Of a DNA stretch of 44,585 nt, positions 32,868 to 42,465 are shown in pieces. The stretch is from Prevotella sp. UBA2739 (GTDB lineage: Bacteria; Bacteroidota; Bacteroidia; Bacteroidales; Bacteroidaceae). Position 1 is the first letter of the stretch. Every line of letters begins with the position of its first letter. The position numbers were made by a program, and so were the translations under genes. The notes beneath the pieces are model-generated. The model was not told the DNA's origin. It searched no databases and saw nothing but the letters and a program-made list of their open reading frames with translations. The stretch covers positions 20,639-65,223 of the forward strand of contig DEJV01000009.1 in assembly GCA_002353525.1 (NCBI GenBank), given 5' to 3'.

Positions 32868-33878
32868 TTATTTCTTCGCGTCCATGGCCTGGCAGGCGGT
32901 GATGGCAACCATGTAGTAGATATCATCTACCGAGCAGCCGCGAGAGAGGTCGTTCACCGGACGGGCAATACCCTGCAGCACCGGACCGATGGCGATGGCA
33001 TCACCCAGACGCTGAACCATCTTATAGGCAATGTTTCCTACCTCCAGGCAGGGGAATACCAGCACGTTAGCCTTGCCGGCGATGTCGCTGCCGGGAGCCT
33101 TCTTCTGTCCTACGCTCGGAACGAGAGCAGCATCAGCCTGCAGTTCACCGTCAATCTTCAGCTCTGGATCGAGCTCCTTTGCCAGACGAGTAGCCTCAAT
33201 CACCTTGTCAACAACCTCGTGGGTAGCACTTCCTTTGGTCGAGAAGCTCAGCATGGCCACGCGGGGATCAGCAAAACCAGCCACGGCACGGGCGGTCTGG
33301 GCTGTGCACACAGCAATCTGCGACAGTTGGTTGGCATCGGGCATCGGCGTAACAGCCACGTCGCCCACTACCAATACTCCGTCCTCACCATATTGCTTTT
33401 GCTTCGAGATGAGCAACATGCCACCGCTCACGCAGGTGATGCCGGGCTGGCACTTGATAATCTGCAGGGCAGGACGCAGGGTGTCGCCAGTGGTAGAGAG
33501 GGCACCACTAATCTGACCGTCGGCACCTTCAGTCTTGATAATCATACATCCCAGATAGAGCGGGTTCTTCACCAGCTCACGGGCCTTCTCGATGGTCATG
33601 CCCTTCTTCTTGCGCAATTCGCAGAGCAGCTGGGCATATTCCTCGCTCTTCTCGCAGTTCTCAGGGTCGATGAGCGTAGCCTTACCAATGTTCTTCAGGC
33701 CTTTTTCCTCTGCCAGTGCATGCACTTTCTCGGGGTTACCAATCAGGATGATGTCAGCAATGTCGTCGGCCAACACGCGGTCGGCGGCTGTCAATGTGCG
33801 CTCTTCCTCAGCTTCGGGGAGCACGATGCGCTGCTTGTTCGACTTTGCACGCGCTACAATTTGACTTAATAAATCCAT
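32868..33878 (-). CDS. pta: Phosphate acetyltransferase
   Basis: 336 residues from MDLLSQIVARAKSNKQRIVL, the short single-domain Pta form without the N-terminal regulatory domains of E. coli Pta. The frame extends to 33953, but that part crosses the -7 box. PEAEEERTLTAADRVL, GALSTTGDTLRPALQ and SFSTKGSATHEVVDKV are family signatures. It converts acetyl-CoA and phosphate to acetyl phosphate for AckA. Confidence 0.96.
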   Translation of the reverse strand: MDLLSQIVARAKSNKQRIVLPEAEEERTLTAADRVLADDIADIILIGNPEKVHALAEEKGLKNIGKATLIDPENCEKSEEYAQLLCELRKKKGMTIEKARELVKNPLYLGCMIIKTEGADGQISGALSTTGDTLRPALQIIKCQPGITCVSGGMLLISKQKQYGEDGVLVVGDVAVTPMPDANQLSQIAVCTAQTARAVAGFADPRVAMLSFSTKGSATHEVVDKVIEATRLAKELDPELKIDGELQADAALVPSVGQKKAPGSDIAGKANVLVFPCLEVGNIAYKMVQRLGDAIAIGPVLQGIARPVNDLSRGCSVDDIYYMVAITACQAMDAKK

Positions 33879-33926
33879 AGTTTGTTTTGTTATATTAAAA
33901 AAATGTGTTTTGCAATATTTAGTTTG

Positions 33927-33934
33927 CAAAAATA
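33927..33934 (-). promoter_or_regulatory. -7 box of pta-ackA
   Basis: TATTTTTG on the minus strand fits TAnnTTTG, about 50 bases before the pta ATG. The -33 element is not clear. Confidence 0.45.
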
Positions 33935-34034
33935 GTGAAAATAATCGAAACAACCTATTTTATTAAGATAAAATATGTTTTCGCCCACCTTTTTCATCTG
34001 CCTTGCCAAAAACAGACAGACAAAGAGGTGAGCA

Positions 34035-36896
34035 TCACTTGATGGCAGGCTTTAACTCGTCGGGCGACTCTTTCGTAAACATGCTGACCTGAGGACCGTC
34101 TTTGGTATAGAAATCCTGTATGACTTGCGCCGACAGGCTCAACGACGGGTTGAAACTGTCGCTTTGCATATAGCTGATAATGGCATTGCGCATCTGACGG
34201 GCCACATGGCGGTTCTGTAGGTCGGTGGTGATATCTAGAGTAGTCATCAGAAGCTTACCGTTCAGCACTTTGGCCTCAACTATCATGCCCAACTTGCGCG
34301 AGATATGCCATGTGTCGATAGGTTGCACTGGCGACTGATAGTCGCGTGGCAGTTCCATGAGATTCATCACTTGGGCTCTGTTGAGCAACTCCCACCAATT
34401 GAGGTCGGACCAGCTGTCAGTGGGGAATCCGTGTTTGAACAGGGGATGCGACTTGTCGATGAGAGCACCCGTAGTGTGTGGAGGCCGCATCTTAAACCAC
34501 GATGTGTTCCAAAACACGGGCAGGTAGTGCTGTACCACATCACTGCCGAGGCGTATCTTGCCTGCAGCCGTCAGCAACACCTTGCCGCCTTTCTTCAATA
34601 CGCTGAGCGCCTGACTGTCTAACGAGTCGGCGACAAGGAACGACGCTTCCTGGCATTTGGCAGACGATGGATAAACCCAGAAATCCCAGTGGTTTCTCCA
34701 TTTACCGGCAACCGTAACGCTCATGGTCAGTTTTGAGGCATCCTTGACGCACTCCAGAGGCAGAGACACTTCTCCCAACTGACAGTTCTTCCCCATGGGA
34801 ATGTTTCCGCTGAAGAAACAACCCGAGGCGATGGTGGCAGAATCTTCGTTACATATAGTATAAACAGCCTTTGCACCGGCCAACATGTGGCCGCCGGCAT
34901 TATAAACCTCCACCGGCACTCGCAACGTATCCGCATCGGTAAAGACAAACTTGGAGAACCGGGCCAAAGGCACCACTGGCGCACAAAACTCCGTCCAGTC
35001 TTGGGCTGAGGTATATCCCTTTTCGTTCCAATGCACGTTGAGCACACCCTCCAAGGCCGTCCCCTGTCCGCTGTAGTCGTTGAGTGCCAGTAGCTGGAAT
35101 CCTGCATAATCCGGCGTGCGCAAGTTGCGTTCTATCTCGTATTTATAGCAAAGTGTCTGCAACTTGCCGCTGGCCATGAGGAACGACTCTGCCTGTCCCT
35201 CCATGCCATTGTCGCGCAATAGGTCTCTGAATATCTCAAAGTTGCGGGCTTTATACACTCCCGTGTACTGAGTCATCTCCTTGAAATCGGGAAAAGCGCA
35301 CCATTGTCCCTGCTCGTGGGCAATGATAGGTGAGTTGTTGGGCACTGTGTCTTTATAGTTTCTTGGGAAAGCAATCTGATCGGAATAGTCATCGTCGGAG
35401 CAAGGTGCATGACTGGTCCAGTCGAGTCCGCGTGCGCCTCCTTTCACATGATACTCTGAACCATTGTCCCAAGCCCATCCGCCCCCGACCGATGCTCCGC
35501 AATAGATGCGTGAGGAATCGTAGCGTTTCATTTCTTTCACCCAGTCGTTACAATAGCTCACCCAGTCGCCGGCGGGCTCATTGCCGGCCGCAAGCATCAC
35601 AAACGAAGGGTGGTGGCCGTAGGTATCAATGATGCGTTTCGTCTCGGCTATCAAATACTGGTCGATTACCTGCCCACGGCGCAACCGTACTCCATGGTTG
35701 GGCCACGATGGTCCTTCGGGCTGCAGATAGATGCCTATCTTGTCGGCAGCAGCAAAAGCGGCATCTGGCGGGCAATAAGAATGGAACCGGACATGGTTGA
35801 GGCCGTATTGTTTCACCTTCTTGAAAATACGCATCCACGATGCCTCATCGGTGGGTGGATATCCCGCTTCGGGAAAGCAACAGTTCTCTACCGTACCGCG
35901 CAACCACACGGGCTGACCGTTTATACAAATGTTGCGGCCGTCAACGGTCACGTCGCGCATACCGAACACATTGTTGTAGCGATCGTCACCAGCGGTGACT
36001 TCCAACTGGTAGAGGTGCGGATGAAACTCGTCCCACAACAGCACGCTGCCATCACCGACGGGTATGTCGGCCGATAGGGAATTTCCGTTTATTACAAAGT
36101 GCTTACTTACCTTACCCTCTTGTTTGCCGTCTTGCCACACAGCGACAGTAACAGTCTGTTTCTTTCGCTGCCGGATTGTTTTTCCATCGAGGCAGACATC
36201 CACATGCACTACTCCGTCTTTCGGCTTCGGAGTTATTCTTACGCTCTCTATTCGCAGTTTGGCAGGTCTGACCTGCAATTCCATTCTGCCCACAATGCCA
36301 TTCCAATTGCCTTGCGTCTGGTCGGTCACGCTGTGCGAGTCCTGCCCCACCCCCACATTCTCAATACCGTTGTACACACATATGGCAATCTGATTCCGAG
36401 TGCCAGGCTTCAACAGAGCAGTCACATCGTATTGATGGGGAGCAGAAAGAGACATTTGGTGGCCTGCTCGCAAACCATTGACATAGACAGTGGTCTCGAT
36501 ATGCGGCCGCTCCAAAAAGAGCGTGATGTGGCGTTTCTTCCACGACTTGGGCACATCGATGGTGCGTGTGTACCAAGCTTTTCCCACATAGTGTTTCTCT
36601 GGTGTCAGGAAAAAAGGGAATTTCATTTTTCCCTCCACGCGATATTTTTCCATGTAGGGGTTGAAGAAATATGATGAGTCATAGAGCGAACCTGTCCACC
36701 GTGTATGTACTGACACTTCGTTTCCCTTGCCATTGGTCAGTAACGAACCGGGCAACACGACGCTCTCTGTTGTTCCGCCAAGGGTGTCGCCAAGTGTCAA
36801 TTGCCACTCACCCGACAAATCGAGGGTCTGCTGGGCATTTGTTGTCAGGCTGATGAGCATGGCCATGCATGCCTGTAGAATCATTCTTTTCTTCAT
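34035..36896 (-). CDS. GH2 family β-glycosidase (β-galactosidase-like)
   Basis: A 953-residue secreted protein with signal MKKRMILQACMAMLISLTTNA. GH2 order is present: galactose-binding jelly roll (about 25-210, GEWQLTLGD, WYTRTIDVPKSW, VYVNGLRAGHQM), Ig-like domain (215-315), (β/α)8 barrel with acid/base E440 in AAGNEPAGDW and nucleophile E528 in IIAHEQGQW, then a β-rich C-terminal part. β-Galactosidase is the best guess because it follows GH53 and GH35 genes with a 19-base gap in one operon. β-Glucuronidase or another GH2 activity remains possible from sequence alone. Confidence 0.85.
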   Translation of the reverse strand: MKKRMILQACMAMLISLTTNAQQTLDLSGEWQLTLGDTLGGTTESVVLPGSLLTNGKGNEVSVHTRWTGSLYDSSYFFNPYMEKYRVEGKMKFPFFLTPEKHYVGKAWYTRTIDVPKSWKKRHITLFLERPHIETTVYVNGLRAGHQMSLSAPHQYDVTALLKPGTRNQIAICVYNGIENVGVGQDSHSVTDQTQGNWNGIVGRMELQVRPAKLRIESVRITPKPKDGVVHVDVCLDGKTIRQRKKQTVTVAVWQDGKQEGKVSKHFVINGNSLSADIPVGDGSVLLWDEFHPHLYQLEVTAGDDRYNNVFGMRDVTVDGRNICINGQPVWLRGTVENCCFPEAGYPPTDEASWMRIFKKVKQYGLNHVRFHSYCPPDAAFAAADKIGIYLQPEGPSWPNHGVRLRRGQVIDQYLIAETKRIIDTYGHHPSFVMLAAGNEPAGDWVSYCNDWVKEMKRYDSSRIYCGASVGGGWAWDNGSEYHVKGGARGLDWTSHAPCSDDDYSDQIAFPRNYKDTVPNNSPIIAHEQGQWCAFPDFKEMTQYTGVYKARNFEIFRDLLRDNGMEGQAESFLMASGKLQTLCYKYEIERNLRTPDYAGFQLLALNDYSGQGTALEGVLNVHWNEKGYTSAQDWTEFCAPVVPLARFSKFVFTDADTLRVPVEVYNAGGHMLAGAKAVYTICNEDSATIASGCFFSGNIPMGKNCQLGEVSLPLECVKDASKLTMSVTVAGKWRNHWDFWVYPSSAKCQEASFLVADSLDSQALSVLKKGGKVLLTAAGKIRLGSDVVQHYLPVFWNTSWFKMRPPHTTGALIDKSHPLFKHGFPTDSWSDLNWWELLNRAQVMNLMELPRDYQSPVQPIDTWHISRKLGMIVEAKVLNGKLLMTTLDITTDLQNRHVARQMRNAIISYMQSDSFNPSLSLSAQVIQDFYTKDGPQVSMFTKESPDELKPAIK

Positions 36897-36915
36897 TGCT
36901 CTGATGGATAAGTAA

Positions 36916-38967
36916 TTAAGGGCGTTTTGTCATGACGATGCGCTTCACCCGTTCGCCAGGCGTCGTGTCGGCCTCGCGGGGGAAGTATACAGGCATGTCT
37001 TTCTGCATGGGCAGGATGCGCAGTTCCAGTTTGCGCGTTCGCATTCCATCGGTCTGAGGCGCTGTGCGTTGTCCTTCAGCCAATCTCCACAGTCCGAAAA
37101 GGAAAGGACGCCCGTTGTAGAAGTTGTCGGCAACGAGTTTTCCGTCGGCATACAACCGGGCGCAGTCTCCTTGGTAGTCAATCTGCAGCAACCCGTTTTG
37201 CCCTTCTTTCAGCGTAATCTCGTAGACGGCAGCCCGCTCAAAATCGCTGTCGGCAGGTTCCTCTGCCACCTTGTTCACCCCTATGGTGATGTTGCGCCAT
37301 CCTCCAGCCTCCTTACGTTTCGCATAATCAATGGATGTGGGAGCCGTCTCTTGGCCTTCCTCGTTGAGGAAAAGTCTTCCTGCCTCCTCGGATGTGAGCA
37401 GATAAATATTCCCGTAGACGGGGCGTTCGGTTCCTCTTGGTTTCACGTTGCGCAGCGTCTTGCCGTTCTGCAGGGCAATCGTGGTGGGTATGCCCTTGAT
37501 TTGCTCCATATAGATTTTCCCGTCGCGTTTGGCAGTAAGCTGAGCCGTGGCATAGCGAATGCCATCGATGTTTACAGGAAATATGCAGATGGTCCCTGCC
37601 GGTATGGTGAGCTGGGGCAGCCGCACTCCGCAAGCCTCCAGACGAACATTGCGCTTGGCTGTCAGCCGTTGCAGGCGCTCGTAGTTGCTGACAAAAATGA
37701 AACCGCTGCCGTTTTTCTCGCGATATGCCCACCGCAGAAACGTATCGTCGCCTTTCGGAATATCTTGTTTACAAGGGAACACAGCCTCCATCGGGGCCAG
37801 CACATCGCCCCAGTCGTGCATAAACAGATGCAGTTTGCGCAGCAGATAATAGTGGGGATTCTTCTGTCCGAACTCACCCAGTGGAGCCTGAAAGTCGTAG
37901 GTCTTCACGGGCAGGTCGTTATAGTTAGTAGCGGGTGTGCGCTGCATTTCGTTAAGCCACGTCTTGCCTTCGGGATTCGTGCCGCCATGATACATATAAT
38001 AGCCCAGCAGATTAGAGCCGCTCCCCAGCTTCACCACAGCCATCGCATAGGCATCCTCGGGGTAGAGAAAGGGCCGGCGGTGATAGGCTGTCATCATGCC
38101 GCCACCCAGTTCGCAGGTGAAATAAGGATAATCATTTACGGCGGATGCCTCAGCACTGGAGCCACTCGATGAATAATCAATCTGCTCGGTGGCGATAGCT
38201 GTAGACGAACGGAATGCTTTGAAATGGAATGCTTTGTAGTAACTGCCGGCCGTCTCTTTGATGGAGCGTTCCCAAAAGCCGTCGGCATAGTCGCCGTAGA
38301 GTGGAATCATCGCACCAAATGGTACGGGCGAAGCCAGGTCGGGCCACCCTGTGCGGGTGTAGAACGGCAGGTCGAAACCTATCTCCTGTGCCATTTGCTT
38401 CAGGCGCATCAAGTAGGAACCGTGGCCGCGATACTCGTTGTCGAACTGCATGGCCACCACAGGACCACCGTCTTTCCATTGCAGTCCCTGCACCTGGGTG
38501 AATATCTGCCGATAGAGCCGTTGGGTATATTGCAGAAACACTTTGTCCTCAGATCGCATCTTGCAGCCCTTCGTAAACAGCCAGTCGGGGATGCCTCCAC
38601 AACGCGCCTCGCCATGACAGAAGGGGCCTACGCGCAATACTACGGGTATCTGCTGGGCCTGGCACACCTCAAGGAACTGCCGCAGATTGCGCTGACCGCT
38701 CCAGTCGAACACACCCTCGGTCTCTTCTATGTGGTTCCAGAATACATAACAGGCCACCATCGTCACCCCGCCCGCTTTCATCTTCTCCACCTCACGACCC
38801 CACTCGTCGGCGGGCAGGCGCGAATAGTGCACCTCGCCCATCACCGGACAAACACGACGGCCGTCGATGGTCAGACTGTACTTGTCCCAACCGACTACGG
38901 GTATGTCGCCCATAGTCGAGAGACTGATTGTCAACAGTAAAGCAGCCAGGCAGATGGTTTTCCTCAT
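36916..38967 (-). CDS. GH35 β-galactosidase
   Basis: A 683-residue secreted enzyme with signal MRKTICLAALLLTISLSTMG. The TIM barrel has the opening SLTIDGRRVCPVMGEVHYSR, the proton donor E178 in MQFDNEYRG and the nucleophile E286 in YFTCELGGGM. The motif around E286 departs from the common TEFWxGW but fits the polysaccharide-locus branch of GH35. Downstream β-sandwich modules extend to the C-terminus. It would remove terminal β-galactose from oligosaccharides released by the galactanase encoded 19 bases upstream. Confidence 0.9.
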   Translation of the reverse strand: MRKTICLAALLLTISLSTMGDIPVVGWDKYSLTIDGRRVCPVMGEVHYSRLPADEWGREVEKMKAGGVTMVACYVFWNHIEETEGVFDWSGQRNLRQFLEVCQAQQIPVVLRVGPFCHGEARCGGIPDWLFTKGCKMRSEDKVFLQYTQRLYRQIFTQVQGLQWKDGGPVVAMQFDNEYRGHGSYLMRLKQMAQEIGFDLPFYTRTGWPDLASPVPFGAMIPLYGDYADGFWERSIKETAGSYYKAFHFKAFRSSTAIATEQIDYSSSGSSAEASAVNDYPYFTCELGGGMMTAYHRRPFLYPEDAYAMAVVKLGSGSNLLGYYMYHGGTNPEGKTWLNEMQRTPATNYNDLPVKTYDFQAPLGEFGQKNPHYYLLRKLHLFMHDWGDVLAPMEAVFPCKQDIPKGDDTFLRWAYREKNGSGFIFVSNYERLQRLTAKRNVRLEACGVRLPQLTIPAGTICIFPVNIDGIRYATAQLTAKRDGKIYMEQIKGIPTTIALQNGKTLRNVKPRGTERPVYGNIYLLTSEEAGRLFLNEEGQETAPTSIDYAKRKEAGGWRNITIGVNKVAEEPADSDFERAAVYEITLKEGQNGLLQIDYQGDCARLYADGKLVADNFYNGRPFLFGLWRLAEGQRTAPQTDGMRTRKLELRILPMQKDMPVYFPREADTTPGERVKRIVMTKRP

Positions 38968-38986
38968 GTCCCGTTATCTTTCAGTT

Positions 38987-40258
38987 TTAGTGTTTCACCA
39001 CTTTCTTCTTACCCACCACATAGACACCCCGCGGTGCAGCTTCAAACGAAGACACGCGTCGGCCGTCGAGAGTATAGACTGAAGGTGTTAGGTGTTGAAT
39101 GGTAGGTGTTGATGTAATGCCAGCCGAACCGCCCAGGAAAGTCTTCAGCTCGTAGAGCGACTGCATAGCCTTACCCGTTTTGTTATCAAAAAGACCAGCG
39201 TTATACCAGTCGTCAGTCACACGCTTCGTCTCCCAGTCCAGACCATATTCGTTAGCTTCGGGGAACCACCAGTACAATCCGTCGACACTCTGGTGAGCAG
39301 CCAGTTTGGCAATCAGGTCTTTGGTGAACTGCAGCTGTCCGGCATCAGTAGCAGGCCAGTTGGGGAAGTTGCTGATGGGATATGTGGCATCGCTGGGGTA
39401 CCAGGCATGGAAATAGCCCGTCTCCACAATCTGTATTTTCTTGTCGGGATAGTTCTTTTCGAGTGTCGTCAGCACATTGTCGAGTGTGGTCAGGGTGCCA
39501 TGATAATAAGGATAATAGCTCAACCCAATGACATCGTAATCATTGGTATAGTTTTTCAGTGTCTTATAGAAGTTCGTCACATTCTGTGACTTGCTCAACT
39601 CTGTCTGAATGACAATCTTTGCCTGGGGGCACACCTCGCGAATAGCTCTGATGCCTGCCTGCAGGTATTTGGCAAAGTTGGCAAACGTACCACTGCCATA
39701 GTTGCCGCCATCAGGATAGCAATGTCCAGTAGGCCACAACATGCCGTAAGTTATCTCGTTGCCTGGTTGCACAAAGTCGGGTGTTGCCCCAGCTGCTATC
39801 ATCTCGTTCAGACAGCTTTTGGTATACTCGTAGAGAGTTGTAGCCAGTGTCTCGGGGTCCGACGATGTCCAGCTGCTGGGAGTGGCATGTTTGCCTGGAT
39901 CAGTCCAAGTGTCGCTGTAGTGGAAATCCAGCATCAATGCAAGTCCGGCGTCTTTGATTTGCTTACCTAGTTTCTTCACGAAATCAAGATCCTGGCACAC
40001 ACCTTGGCCCTTATGAGCAGCCGATGCCTTCGACGGGTCAACAAACAGACGCACGCGCATAGCGTTCCAACCTTGCTGCTTGAAGTAAGCCAGCATCCCG
40101 CCAGTAATAGTTTTCCCATCCTTATCGAGGAACTTAGCTCCATGTTCCTCATACTTCGGCAGTAGCGAGATGTCGCCGCCCACATATTTTTGTGCCTGCA
40201 TGCCCAGCGAGCATGCCACGGCCATAATCAGTAATAGTGATTTCAATTTCATTGTCAT
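38987..40258 (-). CDS. GH53 endo-β-1,4-galactanase
   Basis: A 423-residue secreted enzyme with signal MTMKLKSLLLIMAVACSLGMQAQ. GH53 marks are WNAMRVRLFVDP, MLDFHYSDTWTDPGKH, the acid/base E168 in VQPGNEITYGMLWP and the nucleophile E279 in IQIVETGY. It cuts β-1,4-galactan, the side chain of type I arabinogalactan and rhamnogalacturonan I. Residues from about 395 (VYTLDGRRVSS ... GVYVVGKKK) resemble the C-terminal sorting or T9SS-like tail of Bacteroidetes. The linker before that tail is encoded by a heptamer array (39083-39110). It is the first gene of the GH53-GH35-GH2 operon. Confidence 0.94.
   Translation of the reverse strand: MTMKLKSLLLIMAVACSLGMQAQKYVGGDISLLPKYEEHGAKFLDKDGKTITGGMLAYFKQQGWNAMRVRLFVDPSKASAAHKGQGVCQDLDFVKKLGKQIKDAGLALMLDFHYSDTWTDPGKHATPSSWTSSDPETLATTLYEYTKSCLNEMIAAGATPDFVQPGNEITYGMLWPTGHCYPDGGNYGSGTFANFAKYLQAGIRAIREVCPQAKIVIQTELSKSQNVTNFYKTLKNYTNDYDVIGLSYYPYYHGTLTTLDNVLTTLEKNYPDKKIQIVETGYFHAWYPSDATYPISNFPNWPATDAGQLQFTKDLIAKLAAHQSVDGLYWWFPEANEYGLDWETKRVTDDWYNAGLFDNKTGKAMQSLYELKTFLGGSAGITSTPTIQHLTPSVYTLDGRRVSSFEAAPRGVYVVGKKKVVKH
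39083..39110. repeat. Heptamer array in the galactanase linker
   Basis: Four 7-bp units on the plus strand (AGGTGTT, AGGTGTT, GAATGGT, AGGTGTT). On the coding strand they are AACACCT-like, close in type to the CAACACC units in the GH31 gene. They encode the Thr/Pro linker between the catalytic domain and the C-terminal tail. Confidence 0.65.
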
Positions 40259-40271
40259 TAGGTTTTAGCAA

Positions 40272-40287
40272 TTTGCATGCAAAGATA
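40272..40287 (-). promoter_or_regulatory. -7 box and palindrome before the galactanase gene
   Basis: TATCTTTG on the minus strand (40287-40280) is a -7 box directly downstream of the amylase terminator. It overlaps the perfect 12-bp palindrome TTTGCATGCAAA (40272-40283), a possible operator. Confidence 0.5.
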
Positions 40288-40298
40288 ACTAAAAAAAG

Positions 40299-40329
40299 AA
40301 ATATCCGAGGCTTTTCACCTCGGATATTT
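40299..40329 (-). terminator. Terminator of the α-amylase gene
   Basis: AAATATCCGAGG pairs with CCTCGGATATTT (12 bp, 7-base loop). On the minus strand it is followed by TTTCTTTTTTT. It separates the amylase transcript from the galactan operon. Confidence 0.8.
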
Positions 40330-40352
40330 TCTATGTCGGATAAAAAAAAACG

Positions 40353-42119
40353 TTACTTCACCACAGTCTGATAACCGTCCTTAGTGTAATATCCAGCATT
40401 GGTAAACTTAAGGTCGGCAGTCTGATTGCCACCGCCACTGAAGATAATGTTGTCGGGAGCTGTTGTCTTGGAAGAGATCCACTTAAACACCCTGTTGCCA
40501 TTGTCGGCTGTACCTATCAGAGTTGCACTGATACCAGGCCATTCTGTACCTACATAATCCTTTCCATCGCCACCATTCATCCATGCCCAAGTATAAATCA
40601 GGCTGCCCCATGAATTAGGAGCCTCGAAGAAGGCACATATCTCACCTTCTTTGACACTACAGAACGAAGGTACACCATTATACACACCGTCTTGGGGCTT
40701 TTCTTCTTTCACCGTAGGAAAGGTAATTGCGCTAGGTTCAATGCCCTGCACATAGTAAACATAATGGTAGCCGCTAATCACTTTCTTCCACGATGCACTT
40801 TGAGGCGTATAAGATGATGCATTTGTGCCAACAACGCACAGCAGTTTCTTCTCGCCGGCGCCATCCACTTGTACGACATAATAGTCTTTTTGAGAAGTTA
40901 TTTGTGAATAACTGCTTTGACTGTGAATTCCTACGGCCTTTCGGACTGCTGCCATATTGGCAATTTCTTGCTTGTAAGCCTGCCAGTGCTTCAAGAAGAC
41001 ACACGGTGTTCCAGGCATAGCTAGCAAATAGGCATTGGCTGCCAAGGTGTCTTTCCGCAGCGGATCCTGCTGGGCAGATGCAGAACGGTATTCGGTATCG
41101 TGGTTTTCGACGAAGGTTACAGCATATTGGCGATATGCGCCGTTGTTAAAATTGCTGCTCACCAACGGCCAGTTACCGTCATTTTGTTGTCCTAGTCTTC
41201 TCCAGTCGCCATTGTTGGCAGCATTGCGCACGGTATAGCGGAACTGAAAATCGAAAGCAGCACTAGTTTTACCCGTGGCGTCAATCCAGTTCTTGATGGT
41301 ATTGGAACTATCCCAGCATTCACCCACTGAGAACTCAGGTAAGGCATCGTTGTTATACAACTTAGTGTACTGGCCATTGTATCCCTTCACCATGTCGTAG
41401 CGGAAACCAGTGTAGCCGAAGTCGCTGAGCAGCATCTTCAGATAGGCTTTCACGCTAGTCTGCACGTTCTCACTTTTGTGGTCAAGGTCGCGCATGCCGT
41501 CCCAGCCCTCGCCACTATCACTATTTGACGAAAGCGAGTATCCATTCTGTGAAGCCCACGTCTTGGTTTTGCCGCCGTCATCGTTACTTACGATGTCTGT
41601 GGACTTCAGTTCATAGGTCACTCCGTTATAGGTTTCCTTGGGGAAATCCACCCAGTTTGAAACGTTCTTGCGGTGGTTAATCACGATATCAGCAATAGTA
41701 CCAATACCTTTCTGCTTGAACGTTTTAATCATTGATTTCAACTCTGTCTCTGTACCGAACGAGCTGTTGTAGTTAGAGAACCAGTACAAATCGTCATAAC
41801 CCATGGACTGCCCGCCACAATTAGCGCTTTGGGGAATCCATATCAAGTTAAAAGTAGTGGCAAGATCGTCTGTCTGACGCTCCAGCAAACTCCACTGGGT
41901 ATCAGCAAAGCCGTCCCAATAGAAGGCTTGCAGCATGACACCGCCGTAGTTAGCAGGCCAGCCTTGGCAAGTTTTGGCAGGCGTGGGATCATCAGGCTTA
42001 GGTGGGTTTGTTGGTTCCTCTGGAGTTGGAGTAGGATCAGAGATTGGGTTGTCGTCACCGCCACAGGCATAAAAGCTCAGGACCAGCAGGAGGAATAGGG
42101 GAATTAAATAGCGCTTCAT
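40353..42119 (-). CDS. GH13 α-amylase lipoprotein with C-terminal starch-binding module
   Basis: A 588-residue surface lipoprotein: MKRYLIPLFLLLVLSFYAC, then a Pro/Thr-rich tether (25-50). GH13 conserved regions are all present: DIVINHR (H149), GFRYDMVKGY (nucleophile D242), VGECWD (acid/base E267) and FVENHDTE (D341). About residues 480-588 form a β-module with ICAFFEAPNSWGSLIYTWAW and NIIFSGGGNQTADLKF, like CBM26-type starch-binding domains. It cleaves α-1,4-glucan at the cell surface, in the role of SusG. It follows two SusE/F-like lipoprotein genes but has its own -7 box (42157-42150) and terminator. Confidence 0.94.
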   Translation of the reverse strand: MKRYLIPLFLLLVLSFYACGGDDNPISDPTPTPEEPTNPPKPDDPTPAKTCQGWPANYGGVMLQAFYWDGFADTQWSLLERQTDDLATTFNLIWIPQSANCGGQSMGYDDLYWFSNYNSSFGTETELKSMIKTFKQKGIGTIADIVINHRKNVSNWVDFPKETYNGVTYELKSTDIVSNDDGGKTKTWASQNGYSLSSNSDSGEGWDGMRDLDHKSENVQTSVKAYLKMLLSDFGYTGFRYDMVKGYNGQYTKLYNNDALPEFSVGECWDSSNTIKNWIDATGKTSAAFDFQFRYTVRNAANNGDWRRLGQQNDGNWPLVSSNFNNGAYRQYAVTFVENHDTEYRSASAQQDPLRKDTLAANAYLLAMPGTPCVFLKHWQAYKQEIANMAAVRKAVGIHSQSSYSQITSQKDYYVVQVDGAGEKKLLCVVGTNASSYTPQSASWKKVISGYHYVYYVQGIEPSAITFPTVKEEKPQDGVYNGVPSFCSVKEGEICAFFEAPNSWGSLIYTWAWMNGGDGKDYVGTEWPGISATLIGTADNGNRVFKWISSKTTAPDNIIFSGGGNQTADLKFTNAGYYTKDGYQTVVK

Positions 42120-42149
42120 CGTATGCTCGTTTTAGTTATTATTATGGCA

Positions 42150-42157
42150 CAAAGATA
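42150..42157 (-). promoter_or_regulatory. -7 box of the α-amylase gene
   Basis: TATCTTTG on the minus strand, about 30 bases before the ATG. No good -33 box is visible. Confidence 0.5.
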
Positions 42158-42211
42158 CAGAAAAAAACGGGACATTGTTACCCTAACCATTGAATTATTT
42201 TTCTATTCGCA

Positions 42212-42225
42212 TGCAAACGATTGCA
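42212..42225. promoter_or_regulatory. Possible LacI-type operator upstream of amylase
   Basis: TGCAAACGATTGCA is a near palindrome around a central CG, the form of many LacI-family operators. It lies about 55 bases upstream of the amylase -7 box. Assignment rests on pattern only. Confidence 0.3.
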
Positions 42226-42361
42226 TCACCATTCCCCACTCACGTTCTCATCGCCCGCTCTGTTGAGCGTACGAAGCAACCCGACTTAACATCTTTTCAG
42301 CCTTTCGACTTAGGCTGGGAAACCGGTTGACAGTATTTTCTGCACAAACGACAAGGTAACA

Positions 42362-42400
42362 AAAGTACAGCCGCCAGTATTAATCTGACGGCTGTACTTT
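42362..42400 (-). terminator. Terminator of the SusE/SusF-like genes
   Basis: AAAGTACAGCCG (42362-42373) pairs with CGGCTGTACTTT (42389-42400), with a further inner CAG/CTG pair. The minus-strand read continues in TTTTGTT. Confidence 0.65.
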
Positions 42401-42465
42401 CTATCTGTACAAACGCATTTAGCGTCAATGTCGATGCAATCTGCACTATCAGCTCTTGCGAGCAA

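Larger units (their letters stand above)
42120..42465. other. Intergenic region upstream of the α-amylase gene
   Basis: 346 bases with no gene. They hold the amylase -7 box, a possible LacI-type operator, two 24-bp-spaced CGACTTA units (42282 and 42306) of the palindromic repeat class, and the SusF-like gene terminator. Confidence 0.7.

Noticed and set aside
38208..38240. 15-bp duplication GGAATGCTTTG within GH35
   Set aside because: A single short tandem copy with a different period, within a normal coding stretch (KAFHFKAF). It does not belong to either repeat class.
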